From a virus: a stretch of 20,739 nt of DNA. The notes under the pieces were generated by a model that did not search any database, was not told where the DNA came from, and saw only the letters and a list, made by a program, of their open reading frames with translations. Shown here piece by piece: positions 4,563 through 10,446 of this stretch. The position numbers and the translations under genes are program-made. The stretch's first letter is position 1. Each line of letters starts with the position of its first letter. The stretch lies in the IMG/VR virus record IMGVR_UViG_3300031997_000081, positions 1 to 20,739 of that record; one strand, given 5' to 3'.

Positions 4563-4760
4563 TCACGCACTACAGAAGATTGCCCAGCAGTCGTATTCCG
4601 ACGAGAAGAAGGCACCGCCCTCAATAAGTGCCTCGTTGAAATAGATGTGTTCATTATCCTCGCAGAAGAGCAAGATGTCGTGTTCAGCATTACATTCAAT
4701 CTCAATGTTCTCATCGTGGAACACCTTCAGAATGGCGGCAATTTGTTTTCCGTTTGACAT
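4563..4760 (-). CDS. Unknown small acidic protein
   Basis: The 65-residue protein begins MSNGKQIAAILKVFHDENI. It continues with alternating hydrophobic strands, IEIECNAEHDILLFCEDNEH and YFNEALIEGGAFF, and ends DCWAIFCSA. AAGGTATTGAT precedes the ATG, which follows the upstream stop by one base. The repeated E/D-rich strand pattern suggests a small alpha/beta fold. I do not recognise it. It is the last protein gene of the 5424-4563 operon, before tRNA-CAU. Confidence 0.65.
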   Translation of the reverse strand: MSNGKQIAAILKVFHDENIEIECNAEHDILLFCEDNEHIYFNEALIEGGAFFSSEYDCWAIFCSA

Positions 4761-4761
4761 A

Positions 4762-5001
4762 TCAATACCTTAGGGTGAGTCCATGTTTATCTGCCAAAAT
4801 CTGTGCAGCTGGAATATTATCAGCATCCCTTAGCAACACAATGAAATCAGACACATTGTTCCATTCGGCATTGGTAAATCCTTCTACCGGTTGAAACTTT
4901 TGTGCCAACTTCAGTACATCAAGTTCATCGCGAAGAATACCATCCAACCTATCTTGTAATAGAGCGGAAGCAAAGAGTTTGACTTCTTCGAAGAGTCTCA
5001 T
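4762..5001 (-). CDS. Unknown small helical protein
   Basis: The start at 5001 (MRLFEEVKLFASALL) overlaps the upstream TGA as ATGA. The longer frame to 5055 would give a Cys- and Pro-rich N-terminus from the wrong frame of the previous gene. The 79-residue protein is helical, with QDRLDGILRDELDVLKLAQ and a C-terminal DADNIPAAQILADKHG segment. No family recognised. Confidence 0.65.
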   Translation of the reverse strand: MRLFEEVKLFASALLQDRLDGILRDELDVLKLAQKFQPVEGFTNAEWNNVSDFIVLLRDADNIPAAQILADKHGLTLRY

Positions 5002-5225
5002 TTTGCCTTCGTCGCACGCTTCATTCCGCGGGCTTCCTCTTGGGCAACATACCAATAAAGCAACTTGGATTGAACTTGGTCGGCAACGCTTCCATATTCG
5101 GGATCATGCCTGAAGCGCAACTTGGTATCTGCCCAAGTCTTACGCTTTAGGAAAGCCTGGACTGCCGCACGATGCTCCTTGTTGGAAGGATCAAATGCGA
5201 TAGTGACCGGATTCTTGAGTAGCAT
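4998..5225 (-). CDS. Unknown conserved-looking small protein
   Basis: The 75-residue basic product begins MLLKNPVTIAFDPSNKEHR. It has AVQAFLKRKTWADTKLRF, then PEYGSVADQVQSKLLYWYV and a basic tail GMKRATKAK. The regular pattern suggests a well-kept fold, but I cannot name it. ACAAGGAACTAAA provides the ribosome-binding site. The gene starts 14 bases after the tRNA-Arg CCA end, in the same transcript. Confidence 0.7.
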   Translation of the reverse strand: MLLKNPVTIAFDPSNKEHRAAVQAFLKRKTWADTKLRFRHDPEYGSVADQVQSKLLYWYVAQEEARGMKRATKAK

Positions 5226-5239
5226 TTTAGTTCCTTGTT

Positions 5240-5316
5240 TGGTGCGACCGGAGGGATTCGAACCCCCGACCGATCGGGTAGAAGCCGATTGCTCTAATCC
5301 ACTGAGCTACGGTCGC
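5240..5316 (-). tRNA. tRNA-Arg (anticodon UCU), CCA encoded
   Basis: Minus strand: a perfect 7-bp acceptor GCGACCG/CGGTCGC, A73 and an encoded CCA. The D arm GTAGCTCAGTGG is canonical. The anticodon stem ATCGG/CCGAT encloses CTTCTAC, giving UCU at 5280-5282. The T arm is GGGGG-TTCGAAT-CCCTC with one irregular pair. UCU reads AGA and AGG, codons that are rare in many Gram-negative hosts and common in AT-rich phages. Confidence 0.95.
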
Positions 5317-5322
5317 AATTGT

Positions 5323-5424
5323 TTAGCTGAAGACGCCCGAGAGGATCTGAATGTAAGGAATCCACAAATGAATGCGAGTGGATTCATTGATCAGAAGATA
5401 GTCGAATCTGTCCTTGAGTGTCAT
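5323..5424 (-). CDS. Tiny protein (33 residues) at the head of the tRNA-Arg operon
   Basis: ATG at 5424 has an ideal ribosome-binding site, AAGGAGCTAATT, and a near-consensus promoter (5445-5473) about 20 bases upstream. The product begins MTLKDRFDYLLINES and ends RIHLWIPYIQILSGVFS, with a hydrophobic C-terminal half that may be a short membrane or amphipathic helix. It stops 6 bases before the tRNA-Arg 5' end. Signals argue that it is translated; the function is unknown. It could also serve as a leader that delivers ribosomes ahead of the tRNA. Confidence 0.6.
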   Translation of the reverse strand: MTLKDRFDYLLINESTRIHLWIPYIQILSGVFS

Positions 5425-5444
5425 AATTAGCTCCTTAGTGTCTT

Positions 5445-5473
5445 ATTGTAGCAGCATTTAGCTACCAGGTCAA
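5445..5473 (-). promoter_or_regulatory. Sigma-70 promoter for the tRNA-Arg operon
   Basis: TTGACC (5468-5473) and TACAAT (5445-5450) are 17 bases apart on the minus strand, with a normal leader to the ATG at 5424. A small dyad GTAGC/GCTAC (5448-5452 and 5461-5465) covers the spacer and part of the -10 box and might be an operator. Confidence 0.75.
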
Positions 5474-5484
5474 CCTATTTAGTT

Positions 5485-5595
5485 ATGCCAAAATCAAGAA
5501 TACGTAAAGAATACTCAAAGGACGAGACTTACAAAGCGATTAGGCGCATTCTAGAGAAAAGGGCACAGAAGCAGAGATCGAGATTTGAGCTCTGA
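5485..5595 (+). CDS. Possible small basic protein (36 residues)
   Basis: This plus-strand frame starts MPKSRIRKEYSKDETYKAI and ends with RRILEKRAQKQRSRFEL. It is very basic and helical, and the composition is protein-like rather than random, fitting a small nucleic-acid-binding protein. There is no clear Shine-Dalgarno (AGGT lies too far upstream) and no clear plus-strand promoter, so expression is uncertain. A bidirectional hairpin follows (5632-5652). Confidence 0.42.
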   Translation: MPKSRIRKEYSKDETYKAIRRILEKRAQKQRSRFEL

Positions 5596-5631
5596 TTTTA
5601 CCTCAAAAGGCGTTGTAAGTTGTTGATTTAT

Positions 5632-5652
5632 ATAGGGTAGAATTTACCCTAT
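5632..5652. terminator. Hairpin between convergent genes
   Basis: ATAGGGTA (5632-5639) pairs perfectly with TACCCTAT (5645-5652) around GAATT. It lies between the stop of the plus-strand small gene at 5595 and the stop of the minus-strand gene at 5680, so it can serve both. No strong U tract follows in either direction. Confidence 0.45.
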
Positions 5653-5679
5653 CATCATCCTAAGGGGTAGGTAGTGAGA

Positions 5680-5883
5680 CTACAGATCACCACGCATATA
5701 ACAGCCAAAACGATTGTTCAATTCGTCATTAGCCTCGTACCATTCGTTTGACATGAATTCGGAAAGCTCGATAGCTTCAGACGCTTGAATAAAGGCGCCG
5801 ACTTCGTTTTCGGGAATGGAATACCAATGGCCGTTAGCATCCTTCTTCAGGACATTTTGGCGTGTTGCAAGTGTTGTGTTCAT
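5680..5883 (-). CDS. Unknown small acidic protein, predicted leaderless
   Basis: The 67-residue protein begins MNTTLATRQNVLKKDANGHWY, then SIPENEVGAFIQASEAIEL and a C-terminal FMSNEWYEANDELNNRFG. It is acidic and soluble, with no recognised domain. No Shine-Dalgarno precedes the ATG. A -10-like box TAAAAT ends six bases before it, so it joins the group of predicted leaderless genes. Confidence 0.65.
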   Translation of the reverse strand: MNTTLATRQNVLKKDANGHWYSIPENEVGAFIQASEAIELSEFMSNEWYEANDELNNRFGCYMRGDL

Positions 5884-5889
5884 GTTTGT

Positions 5890-5918
5890 ATTTTAGTTGA
5901 ATCAGTTAGGTTGAGCAA
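5890..5918 (-). promoter_or_regulatory. Candidate promoter giving a leaderless mRNA (gene 5680-5883)
   Basis: TTGCTC (5913-5918) and TAAAAT (5890-5895) are 17 bases apart; the -35 box matches only in its TTG. Six bases separate the -10 box from the ATG at 5883. Confidence 0.5.
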
Positions 5919-5923
5919 TAGGG

Positions 5924-6145
5924 TTAGGGCTTACGATGGAACTTATTCCAGCGCACATAGCCAATCTTCTCACCGTTCTGTTTGATGGTGATCGGAATCC
6001 CAATTGCCCATGCAGCAGCAAAGATGGCAAGGAAACAACCAAACATCACCAGAAAATAGAAGCCGAAGAAGATGATGAATGCCACTGCCAATAGACAGAA
6101 GAGCAATATCCCGGCCAATTTCAGCAGCGTTGAAAACCAAATCAT
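5924..6145 (-). CDS. Small membrane protein with two transmembrane segments
   Basis: The 73-residue protein has a hydrophobic stretch from about residue 6 to 52 that divides into two helices (LLKLAGILLFCLLAVAFIIF and FYFLVMFGCFLAIFAAAWAI). A basic tail KQNGEKIGYVRWNKFHRKP follows and probably faces the cytoplasm. Holins can look like this, but many small phage membrane proteins do, and there is no endolysin next door. Its ATG shares a base with the TAA of the upstream gene (TAATG), so the two are coupled. Confidence 0.75.
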   Translation of the reverse strand: MIWFSTLLKLAGILLFCLLAVAFIIFFGFYFLVMFGCFLAIFAAAWAIGIPITIKQNGEKIGYVRWNKFHRKP

Positions 6146-6477
6146 TATCGTGCCTTTGTGGGAATAGCCAATGCCGCATCAAAGTCGCGGATGACAAAGG
6201 CCTTGTTGAGGAAATCAATCGCATTGGCTTCGCTTTCGAATACAGGGTTTGCCCTATGAGGCAACGCTCTATATTGTGTCATGTAGGAAATTTGAATGAA
6301 TTTGGGCCCGTAGACATTGACCACACCATCCAGAACTCCAGTGCCGGCAGCGACATCAGCAAAGAGTACCGAATAATGATTACCAGCCTTGTTGACATCA
6401 CCGCCGTAGGGGGTCGTAAGGCGATTGTCCCGAATGAAATCGGCAATCCGTTGGGCAAGTTCTTGTCGTGTGCTCAT
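6145..6477 (-). CDS. Unknown soluble protein
   Basis: The 110-residue product begins MSTRQELAQRIADFIRDNR and has a beta-rich middle (HYSVLFADVAAGTGVLDGVV) and a C-terminal helix with EANAIDFLNKAFVIRDFDA. I do not recognise a family. It has the cleanest promoter in the window (6498-6526) and a normal leader with AGGAG, unlike the leaderless group. It is coupled to the membrane protein downstream. Confidence 0.7.
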   Translation of the reverse strand: MSTRQELAQRIADFIRDNRLTTPYGGDVNKAGNHYSVLFADVAAGTGVLDGVVNVYGPKFIQISYMTQYRALPHRANPVFESEANAIDFLNKAFVIRDFDAALAIPTKAR

Positions 6478-6497
6478 TTCGTCTCCTTTGAGCCACT

Positions 6498-6526
6498 ATT
6501 ATAACAGCGGCACGACCACGTGTCAA
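6498..6526 (-). promoter_or_regulatory. Consensus sigma-70 promoter (TTGACA-17-TATAAT)
   Basis: TTGACA (6521-6526) and TATAAT (6498-6503) are both perfect, with a 17-base spacer. The leader contains AGGAG before the ATG at 6477. The -35 box begins directly after the U-rich tail of the structured element at 6538-6640. Confidence 0.9.
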
Positions 6527-6537
6527 CTAAAAGATTT

Positions 6538-6640
6538 GGTAGAGTATCTCCTGAGGTGCTCGACTTTCACGCGCATTATACGCCATTAGCGTAGGAGATC
6601 AGTGCTTTGGATATCTTACCGCTTGTAACGATACCCTACC
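6538..6640 (-). ncRNA. Large structured 3' element G, related terminator-like RNA
   Basis: Minus strand: GGTAGGGTATC (6630-6640) pairs over 11 positions with GATACTCTACC (6538-6548), including one G.U that would be A.C on the plus strand. Inside lie a TCTCCT/AGGAGA helix and an ACGC-TAATG-GCGT hairpin, a plausible branched fold. The tail is AAATCTTTTAG. It begins 6 bases after the stop of the gene at 6646-7044. The GGTAG stem and CTTTTAG tail recall the array elements, but the GCG loop is absent. It may be a terminator with an unusually long loop, or a stable RNA. Confidence 0.55.
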
Positions 6641-6645
6641 AGTCT

Positions 6646-7044
6646 TCAATGTAAAGTGCCCTTATTACCTGGATTGCCCTCAAACGAGTCATCCAGTGTA
6701 TCATCGGCATCGTTTATGAGTTCACTGAAGCGTTCATTGATGCGTTGATATAAGGCATCCATAGCCTTCTTATCTTCGCGTTCATTGCGAAGCATCATCC
6801 GAATAATGTTGCGAGCATGTTCGGGTTCCAGGTCCTGAATGAGTTTCATCTCGCCTTGTTCAGTGGTCCAAACTTCATCACGGTATTCTTTACCATCCAG
6901 GGCGGTATACATCTTGTGTTCCATCCACTGGACCAGGTAAGTATTGTCCTTGGTTTGAGCAACAGTAATGGCCCACTTATCTTCGGCCATTAGTGGGTTG
7001 ACAATGGCCTCGGCTTCTTCAATTGTTTTTACTTCAATCTTCAT
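6646..7044 (-). CDS. Unknown protein with acidic C-terminus
   Basis: The 132-residue protein starts MKIEVKTIEEAEAIVNPLM, has a beta segment with a WMEHKMYTALDGKEY turn, a long charged helix (EHARNIIRMMLRNEREDKKA) and an acidic tail (NDADDTLDDSFEGN). GAGG lies at normal distance from the ATG. It follows the acidic gene at 7057-7257 by 12 bases in one operon. No family recognised. Confidence 0.68.
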   Translation of the reverse strand: MKIEVKTIEEAEAIVNPLMAEDKWAITVAQTKDNTYLVQWMEHKMYTALDGKEYRDEVWTTEQGEMKLIQDLEPEHARNIIRMMLRNEREDKKAMDALYQRINERFSELINDADDTLDDSFEGNPGNKGTLH

Positions 7045-7056
7045 TGGGGCCTCGGC

Positions 7057-7257
7057 TTATCTCTCATCTTTCATACGATCGCGGATTGCATCAGCATAAT
7101 CAATCCAACGATCTGTAATAAGATGGCCACCGGCATCATAAAGACCTCCGGGCGAACAATTACCATCACCGTCGTAATAGTCATCCTCGAAGTCTTCAAA
7201 GTCCGAGTCTTCAAAAGTGGGATCGTCTGAAACTGAGATTGGATTTAGTGTAGTCAT
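7057..7257 (-). CDS. Highly acidic small protein, predicted leaderless
   Basis: The 66-residue product has an Asp/Glu-rich N-terminal half (DPTFEDSDFEDFEDDYYDGD), then a GGLYDAGGHLITDRWIDYAD segment and a basic end. Strong negative charge in a small phage protein raises DNA mimicry as a possibility, but nothing else supports it. The ATG has no Shine-Dalgarno and lies five bases after a perfect -10 box, so the message is probably leaderless. Confidence 0.65.
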   Translation of the reverse strand: MTTLNPISVSDDPTFEDSDFEDFEDDYYDGDGNCSPGGLYDAGGHLITDRWIDYADAIRDRMKDER

Positions 7258-7262
7258 GATTG

Positions 7263-7291
7263 ATTATATGTTGTGAGTGATTTAGTGTCAA
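7263..7291 (-). promoter_or_regulatory. Sigma-70 promoter giving a leaderless mRNA (gene 7057-7257)
   Basis: TTGACA (7286-7291) and TATAAT (7263-7268) are perfect, with 17 bases between. Only CAATC separates the -10 box from the ATG at 7257. Confidence 0.85.
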
Positions 7292-7322
7292 CAAGATAAA
7301 TGATGATATGAAGATCGACCAA

Positions 7323-7358
7323 GACCAATGTTGACCATGGTTCTATGGCAACAATGTC
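7323..7358. other. Imperfect stem-loop in a 200-base gap
   Basis: GAC-C-AATGTTG-A-CCAT pairs with ATGG-CAACAATGTC, with two bulges and one mismatch. It lies between two genes, upstream of a promoter, and might end transcription from the gene at 7460. The rest of the 7292-7449 gap holds a 15-base dyad AAATTGT-A-ACAATTT (7417-7431), operator-like, and no gene I can support. Confidence 0.35.
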
Positions 7359-7449
7359 ATCCTATGAGGTGATTGATTTCAATTTGAGAAGGTTGGTAAG
7401 CGCATACTTTGGATGAAAATTGTAACAATTTGTAAGTAGGAAGAAACTC

Positions 7450-7471
7450 TGATGAATCCTTATTCGTCAGA
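7450..7471. terminator. Hairpin overlapping the stop of the zinc-motif gene
   Basis: CTGATGAAT and ATTCGTCAG form a 9-bp stem around CCTT. The stem covers the TAA of the gene at 7460-7969, and GAGTTTCTTCC follows on the minus strand. One pair is G.U on plus and A.C on minus, so the strand it serves is not certain. Confidence 0.4.
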
Positions 7472-7969
7472 AAGTTTCACGGTTTTCAATTTTGTCGGAA
7501 TCCGACCCTTTTCAATATCCTTTTCATCCTGCTCGCGGCTGTGTTTATCACACAGGGTCCTGATCCACCCGCCACTACGACGCTCACCGGGAGACCCACA
7601 GACCTCGCAAGTTTGCGATGCCATTGCTTCGGCAAATGTTATATAGTTTTCTACTTCTTGCGATCCGCCATCAACGTAGAATCTAAGACCTCCAAATTTT
7701 TCCTTGACTTGCACTATGGTAGGAAGCTTTTCTAATTCATCAGCAACGGCCTTCTCCAAATCCAATAGCGACTGATTGAATTTAGCACTTGGATTTTCTA
7801 TCGCATATTTTAGGCGCGACTTGGCTACTCCAACCTTGTAGGATATTAGCCCGCAAAGAGTGTCAAAAATATTGTACCAGCCTTCACTGATACTCAGTTC
7901 AAAGTCTCCCGATTTTTGGAATAGCTCAGGCCATCGTTTGGCCAAATCTTCAAATTGTTGTTCAGTCAT
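7460..7969 (-). CDS. Phage protein with C-terminal zinc motif, predicted leaderless
   Basis: The 169-residue protein has a helical N-terminus (MTEQQFEDLAKRWPELF), then a segment VQVKEKFGGLRFYVDGG. It ends with a probable zinc ribbon: C-x2-C at TCEVCGSPG and C-x2-H at GGWIRTLCDKH. The KEKFGGLRFY plus CxxC...CxxH layout is one I associate with widespread phage and prophage proteins of unknown function. The ATG is five bases from a TACAAT box with no Shine-Dalgarno between, so it is another likely leaderless gene. Confidence 0.75.
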   Translation of the reverse strand: MTEQQFEDLAKRWPELFQKSGDFELSISEGWYNIFDTLCGLISYKVGVAKSRLKYAIENPSAKFNQSLLDLEKAVADELEKLPTIVQVKEKFGGLRFYVDGGSQEVENYITFAEAMASQTCEVCGSPGERRSGGWIRTLCDKHSREQDEKDIEKGRIPTKLKTVKLSDE

Positions 7970-7974
7970 AGTTT

Positions 7975-8003
7975 ATTGTATGATGTTGTATGTTATAGGT
8001 CTA
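7975..8003 (-). promoter_or_regulatory. Candidate promoter giving a leaderless mRNA (gene 7460-7969)
   Basis: TAGACC (7998-8003, 4/6) and TACAAT (7975-7980, 5/6) have a 17-base spacer. AAACT alone lies between the -10 box and the ATG at 7969. Confidence 0.6.
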
Positions 8004-8055
8004 TAGACAAGATTTTGGTACAAGATTCCTATGCAGGAATGCTATTTAGATTTCC

Positions 8056-8090
8056 AAATCTGAGATAGAAATCTGAGATGGAAAATCTCA
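8056..8090. repeat. Short tandem repeat of about 13 bases
   Basis: AAATCTGAGATAG (8056-8068) is followed directly by AAATCTGAGATGG (8069-8081) and a decayed third unit. The third unit and the end of the second form a GAGAT-TTTCC-ATCTC hairpin on the minus strand, overlapping the stop of the next gene, which may terminate it. A second hairpin, ATTCCT-GCAT-AGGAAT, is near 8025-8040. Confidence 0.55.
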
Positions 8091-8555
8091 AATATAACGT
8101 GGACACAAGGAATTATATAAGGTTGTGTTTTTATCTACAGGAAACACTGTTTCCGCATTAGTAGGATACTCAAGTCCTCCTAACGGTTTCATTTCACGAG
8201 TAGGTTTTTGCTCTTTGAAATAATAGTCTACGACTGGGGCAGTCAATCCAGATTTACAATCTATCAATAGTGATTTTACAACACTTTGAATGATCTGTTC
8301 TTTTCCATTTATCATCATTTTTGTAGGAAAATCATAGGAAAATAATAGATCGGCTGTGTTGTATTTCTTATCTTCAACACCACTAATTGTTATTAGACTA
8401 TTAGCATCAATGAAAGCTTTTATGCCAGGTATTTTAGATCCGGATATTGATTGCCAACTTATCTCTTTCCTTTTTACCATTGCATCGCCGCCGGCAACGG
8501 CCAGAGAGAAAATAATAGATGATATTAGTGTAACAATAAGAAATATTTTTATCAC
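8088..8555 (-). CDS. Secreted protein, surface-adhesin-E-like
   Basis: I start at GTG 8555 (MIKIFLIVTLISSIIFSLAVA), which overlaps the upstream TGA as GTGA and gives a clean signal peptide. The TTG at 8570 would place charged residues before it. The 155-residue product has a beta-rich mature part: ISGVEDKKYNTADLLFSYDF, then KSLLIDCKSG and VDYYFKEQKP, with cysteines in DCK and near the C-terminus (SLCPRYI). This resembles small secreted surface-adhesin-E-type domains with a conserved internal DC. That assignment is tentative. It would act in the periplasm, perhaps to alter the host surface. Confidence 0.65.
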   Translation of the reverse strand: MIKIFLIVTLISSIIFSLAVAGGDAMVKRKEISWQSISGSKIPGIKAFIDANSLITISGVEDKKYNTADLLFSYDFPTKMMINGKEQIIQSVVKSLLIDCKSGLTAPVVDYYFKEQKPTREMKPLGGLEYPTNAETVFPVDKNTTLYNSLCPRYI

Positions 8556-8770
8556 GTCGGTAATCTCCAATACGGTTCAACCTTTGCCCCTTGGTACTTC
8601 AATGCGACCATCATTGCCTGTTCCTTATCTAATGATAACAGATAGACAATAAATTCATTTTGTGAGTATTTAACCCACCCATGTTCGTGATAATTCAGTT
8701 GTTCGTATAAGAAAACCTCAAAGTCATTGGAATTATCATATGGTATGAAAACAGCCGATAATTCTTTCAC
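8552..8770 (-). CDS. Small predicted ferredoxin-like-fold paralogue (cluster member)
   Basis: The 72-residue protein starts at GTG 8770 (MKELSAVFIPYD), then a helix FEVFLYEQLNYH, a strand and FIVYLLSLDKEQAMMVAL. The order beta, alpha, beta, beta, alpha and the signature strand plus D/PEEA helix match the neighbours up to 11061. The predicted beta-alpha-beta-beta-alpha-beta fold is inference. The ribosome-binding site is weak. Coupled to the secreted protein downstream. Confidence 0.6.
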   Translation of the reverse strand: MKELSAVFIPYDNSNDFEVFLYEQLNYHEHGWVKYSQNEFIVYLLSLDKEQAMMVALKYQGAKVEPYWRLPT

Positions 8771-8791
8771 TTATGTTAGAAACCTACATCG

Positions 8792-9007
8792 TTATGCCGT
8801 ATTTACCTCTTTTTTACTAATGTGTGGTTTGATCAGAATATCAGGAAAGATGATCTTTAGTACGAGCAAATCTTCAGGAAGCAAATCGGAAATATATTTT
8901 GTCAAGTTATCGGAACAAGATAATCTATATCTAATTCCTCTTGAAAAGAGATGGTGTCCAACGTCAAGTGGATACATTGACCACGGTTCGGTAATTTCGT
9001 ATTTCAA
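8792..9007 (-). CDS. Small predicted ferredoxin-like-fold paralogue, TTG start
   Basis: The TTG at 9007 overlaps the upstream TGA as TTGA and gives MKYEITEPWSMYPLD, a first strand as in the neighbours. A TTG at 9019 is the alternative. The signature segment is YISDLLPEDLLVLKIIF, followed by a short strand ILIKPHI. About 71 residues. Function unknown. Confidence 0.55.
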   Translation of the reverse strand: MKYEITEPWSMYPLDVGHHLFSRGIRYRLSCSDNLTKYISDLLPEDLLVLKIIFPDILIKPHISKKEVNTA

Positions 9008-9309
9008 TCTAATATCCAAGAAAAATAACTGCGAACTTTATTCTGCAGCTTTAGAGAAGAACGATTCTGGATGATATCGACACCATCAACAGATAATTTG
9101 ATTGCTGATAATTCGTGTTCGTCTATCAATACTTTATAGGTCTTTTGGAGTTTACCAGATATACCGCTTGGATCAATGTATCCATATTTTTTTAATTCTT
9201 CGGAGAAATCAGCGCCTAAGGTATAGGTAATACCCTGTTCGTCTAAATATTCGCCTAATGGGCGTCCAAAGGGAACAAAGGCTTGGACAAGTGTATAATA
9301 TTGTTTCAT
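9004..9309 (-). CDS. Predicted ferredoxin-like-fold paralogue, long variant
   Basis: The 101-residue protein starts MKQYYTLVQAFVPFGRPLG at an ATGA overlap with the upstream gene. A helix (LGEYLDEQGI), an extended middle with a KKYGYIDPSGISG insertion, and the signature KTYKVLIDEHELSAIKL follow. The insertion makes it longer than its relatives. Function unknown. Confidence 0.62.
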   Translation of the reverse strand: MKQYYTLVQAFVPFGRPLGEYLDEQGITYTLGADFSEELKKYGYIDPSGISGKLQKTYKVLIDEHELSAIKLSVDGVDIIQNRSSLKLQNKVRSYFSWILD

Positions 9310-9605
9310 TCGTCAAAGGGAATAGTTGCGTGGTGAACTTCCATGATCATATATCCATTACCATTGTCGGCCTCGTAAATCATTTTGGTTTTACCATTTT
9401 GTACCTTATCGATATTTGTTGCTATGGTATGATCGATATCGCATCCAAGCAAAACTAACATCGTAGATTCTTCTTCGGTAACATCGGCCACATACAGATG
9501 GGAATGTGCCATAACAGGATCAAATTCTATATGACGAAACTGATCGAATTGCTCCTGGGAATGATTCATTGTTCTCCAGCGGCTAAGATCGAAGACAGTT
9601 ATCAC
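9306..9605 (-). CDS. Predicted cluster paralogue, GTG start
   Basis: The GTG at 9605 shares its G with the upstream TAG (TAGTG). The product begins MITVFDLSRWRTMNHSQEQF, has HLYVADVTEEESTMLVL in the middle and ends YMIMEVHHATIPFDE. The strand plus TEEES-led helix matches the cluster signature, but here it is followed by about 50 further residues. An internal ATG at residue 13 is possible. 99 residues from GTG. Confidence 0.55.
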   Translation of the reverse strand: MITVFDLSRWRTMNHSQEQFDQFRHIEFDPVMAHSHLYVADVTEEESTMLVLLGCDIDHTIATNIDKVQNGKTKMIYEADNGNGYMIMEVHHATIPFDE

Positions 9606-9841
9606 TATTGTGGACCCATTTTTAGTATATCGAAGGTGATTTCAACATATTCCCAATTCCATTTTGCGTTTGGTGTGTAATCTCTCGGATTACCTTTACG
9701 CAATACAAATCCAAGCCACACAACTATTGTTGGATCAGTTTTCATTCGTACAGGCATCCAGGCAAATTTCTTATGCCATTTCGTTCGCTTCTCGAACCGA
9801 TCCCGGAGCCTCTGCTCTTCAGTTAATATGGTAAATCTCAT
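9605..9841 (-). CDS. Unknown basic small protein
   Basis: The 78-residue product starts MRFTILTEEQRLRDRFEKR and is strongly basic (KRTKWHKKFAWMPVRMKTD). It ends with WNWEYVEITFDILKMGPQ. It sits in the paralogue run with an ATGA overlap at its start but lacks the strand plus EEA-helix signature, so it is probably unrelated. Aromatic and basic residues could suit nucleic acid or membrane contact. Function unknown. Confidence 0.62.
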   Translation of the reverse strand: MRFTILTEEQRLRDRFEKRTKWHKKFAWMPVRMKTDPTIVVWLGFVLRKGNPRDYTPNAKWNWEYVEITFDILKMGPQ

Positions 9842-10167
9842 GGCGTTGGCGGTTGCCCCATTGGAACATGAACCGTAACCTTGATAGTATTCTTGTCGTG
9901 GAGTTCCTTCTCCTCGGCAAGCTCTTCCTCTGTGCGTTCACGGCGGATCTTGACAAACTTCATGCCAAGGCGGAAAGTAAGAGCAGCCTCTGGATCCATC
10001 TCAATGATCATTTGGCGATCAAGATACGGATCATTGGCATCCTCCGGTTTGTGGTCCACCGGACGCACTTCCTCGAGGATGTTATATTCAGATTCATCCA
10101 GACGGCTAAGAACTTCACGGAACTTACGCTCATCTTTGGGGTCAAATGTCATTACATATTTCGTCAT
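9838..10167 (-). CDS. Predicted ferredoxin-like-fold paralogue with charged tail
   Basis: From ATG 10167 the 109-residue product reads MTKYVMTFDPKDERKF (strand, helix), has a second strand YNILEEVRPV and the signature MIIEMDPEAALTFRLGM with strand KFVKIRR. It then adds a charged helix and tail (EELAEEKELHDKNTIKVTV). A TTG at 10179 would add four residues. This is the clearest beta-alpha-beta-beta-alpha-beta pattern of the cluster. Its G+C is a little higher than its neighbours'. Confidence 0.65.
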   Translation of the reverse strand: MTKYVMTFDPKDERKFREVLSRLDESEYNILEEVRPVDHKPEDANDPYLDRQMIIEMDPEAALTFRLGMKFVKIRRERTEEELAEEKELHDKNTIKVTVHVPMGQPPTP

Positions 10168-10200
10168 AGGGTTACTCAAGTTGATAGATTTAGTTTAGCA

Positions 10201-10446
10201 CTAATCGGCCATAAGATCAACTCGCTCGTTATAGGAATCAAGCTTCATCAATCCAATCATATTAACCGACAATCTCATTGACATTGCTTCACCGTGTGTC
10301 AATCTTATGCTATATGTTATGCTTGGTTGATTAGGTCCCAAATCAATGCTAGTCAATGTATTCTTAATTCTATTAAATGATAGATAATTAGAAAATCTCT
10401 CCTGATCTTCTGTTCTTATGCGAATAAAATACATGGATGATTTCAT
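10201..10446 (-). CDS. Predicted ferredoxin-like-fold paralogue
   Basis: The 81-residue protein begins MKSSMYFIRIRTEDQERF (strand then helix). It has a second strand NTLTSIDL and signature ITYSIRLTHGEAMSMRLS, then a final strand near LMKLDSY. Its start overlaps the upstream stop (ATGA). Length, order of elements and the GEA-led helix match the other members although sequence identity is low. Function unknown. Confidence 0.62.
   Translation of the reverse strand: MKSSMYFIRIRTEDQERFSNYLSFNRIKNTLTSIDLGPNQPSITYSIRLTHGEAMSMRLSVNMIGLMKLDSYNERVDLMAD

Noticed and set aside
5122-5430. Plus-strand frame over tRNA-Arg
   Set aside because: Contains the antisense-tRNA signature RPEGFEPPTDR and overlaps better-supported minus-strand genes.
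5924-6145. Assignment of the two-helix membrane protein as the holin
   Set aside because: Topology alone is not enough; it is not adjacent to the hydrolase and is co-transcribed with an unrelated soluble protein, so only a membrane protein is called.
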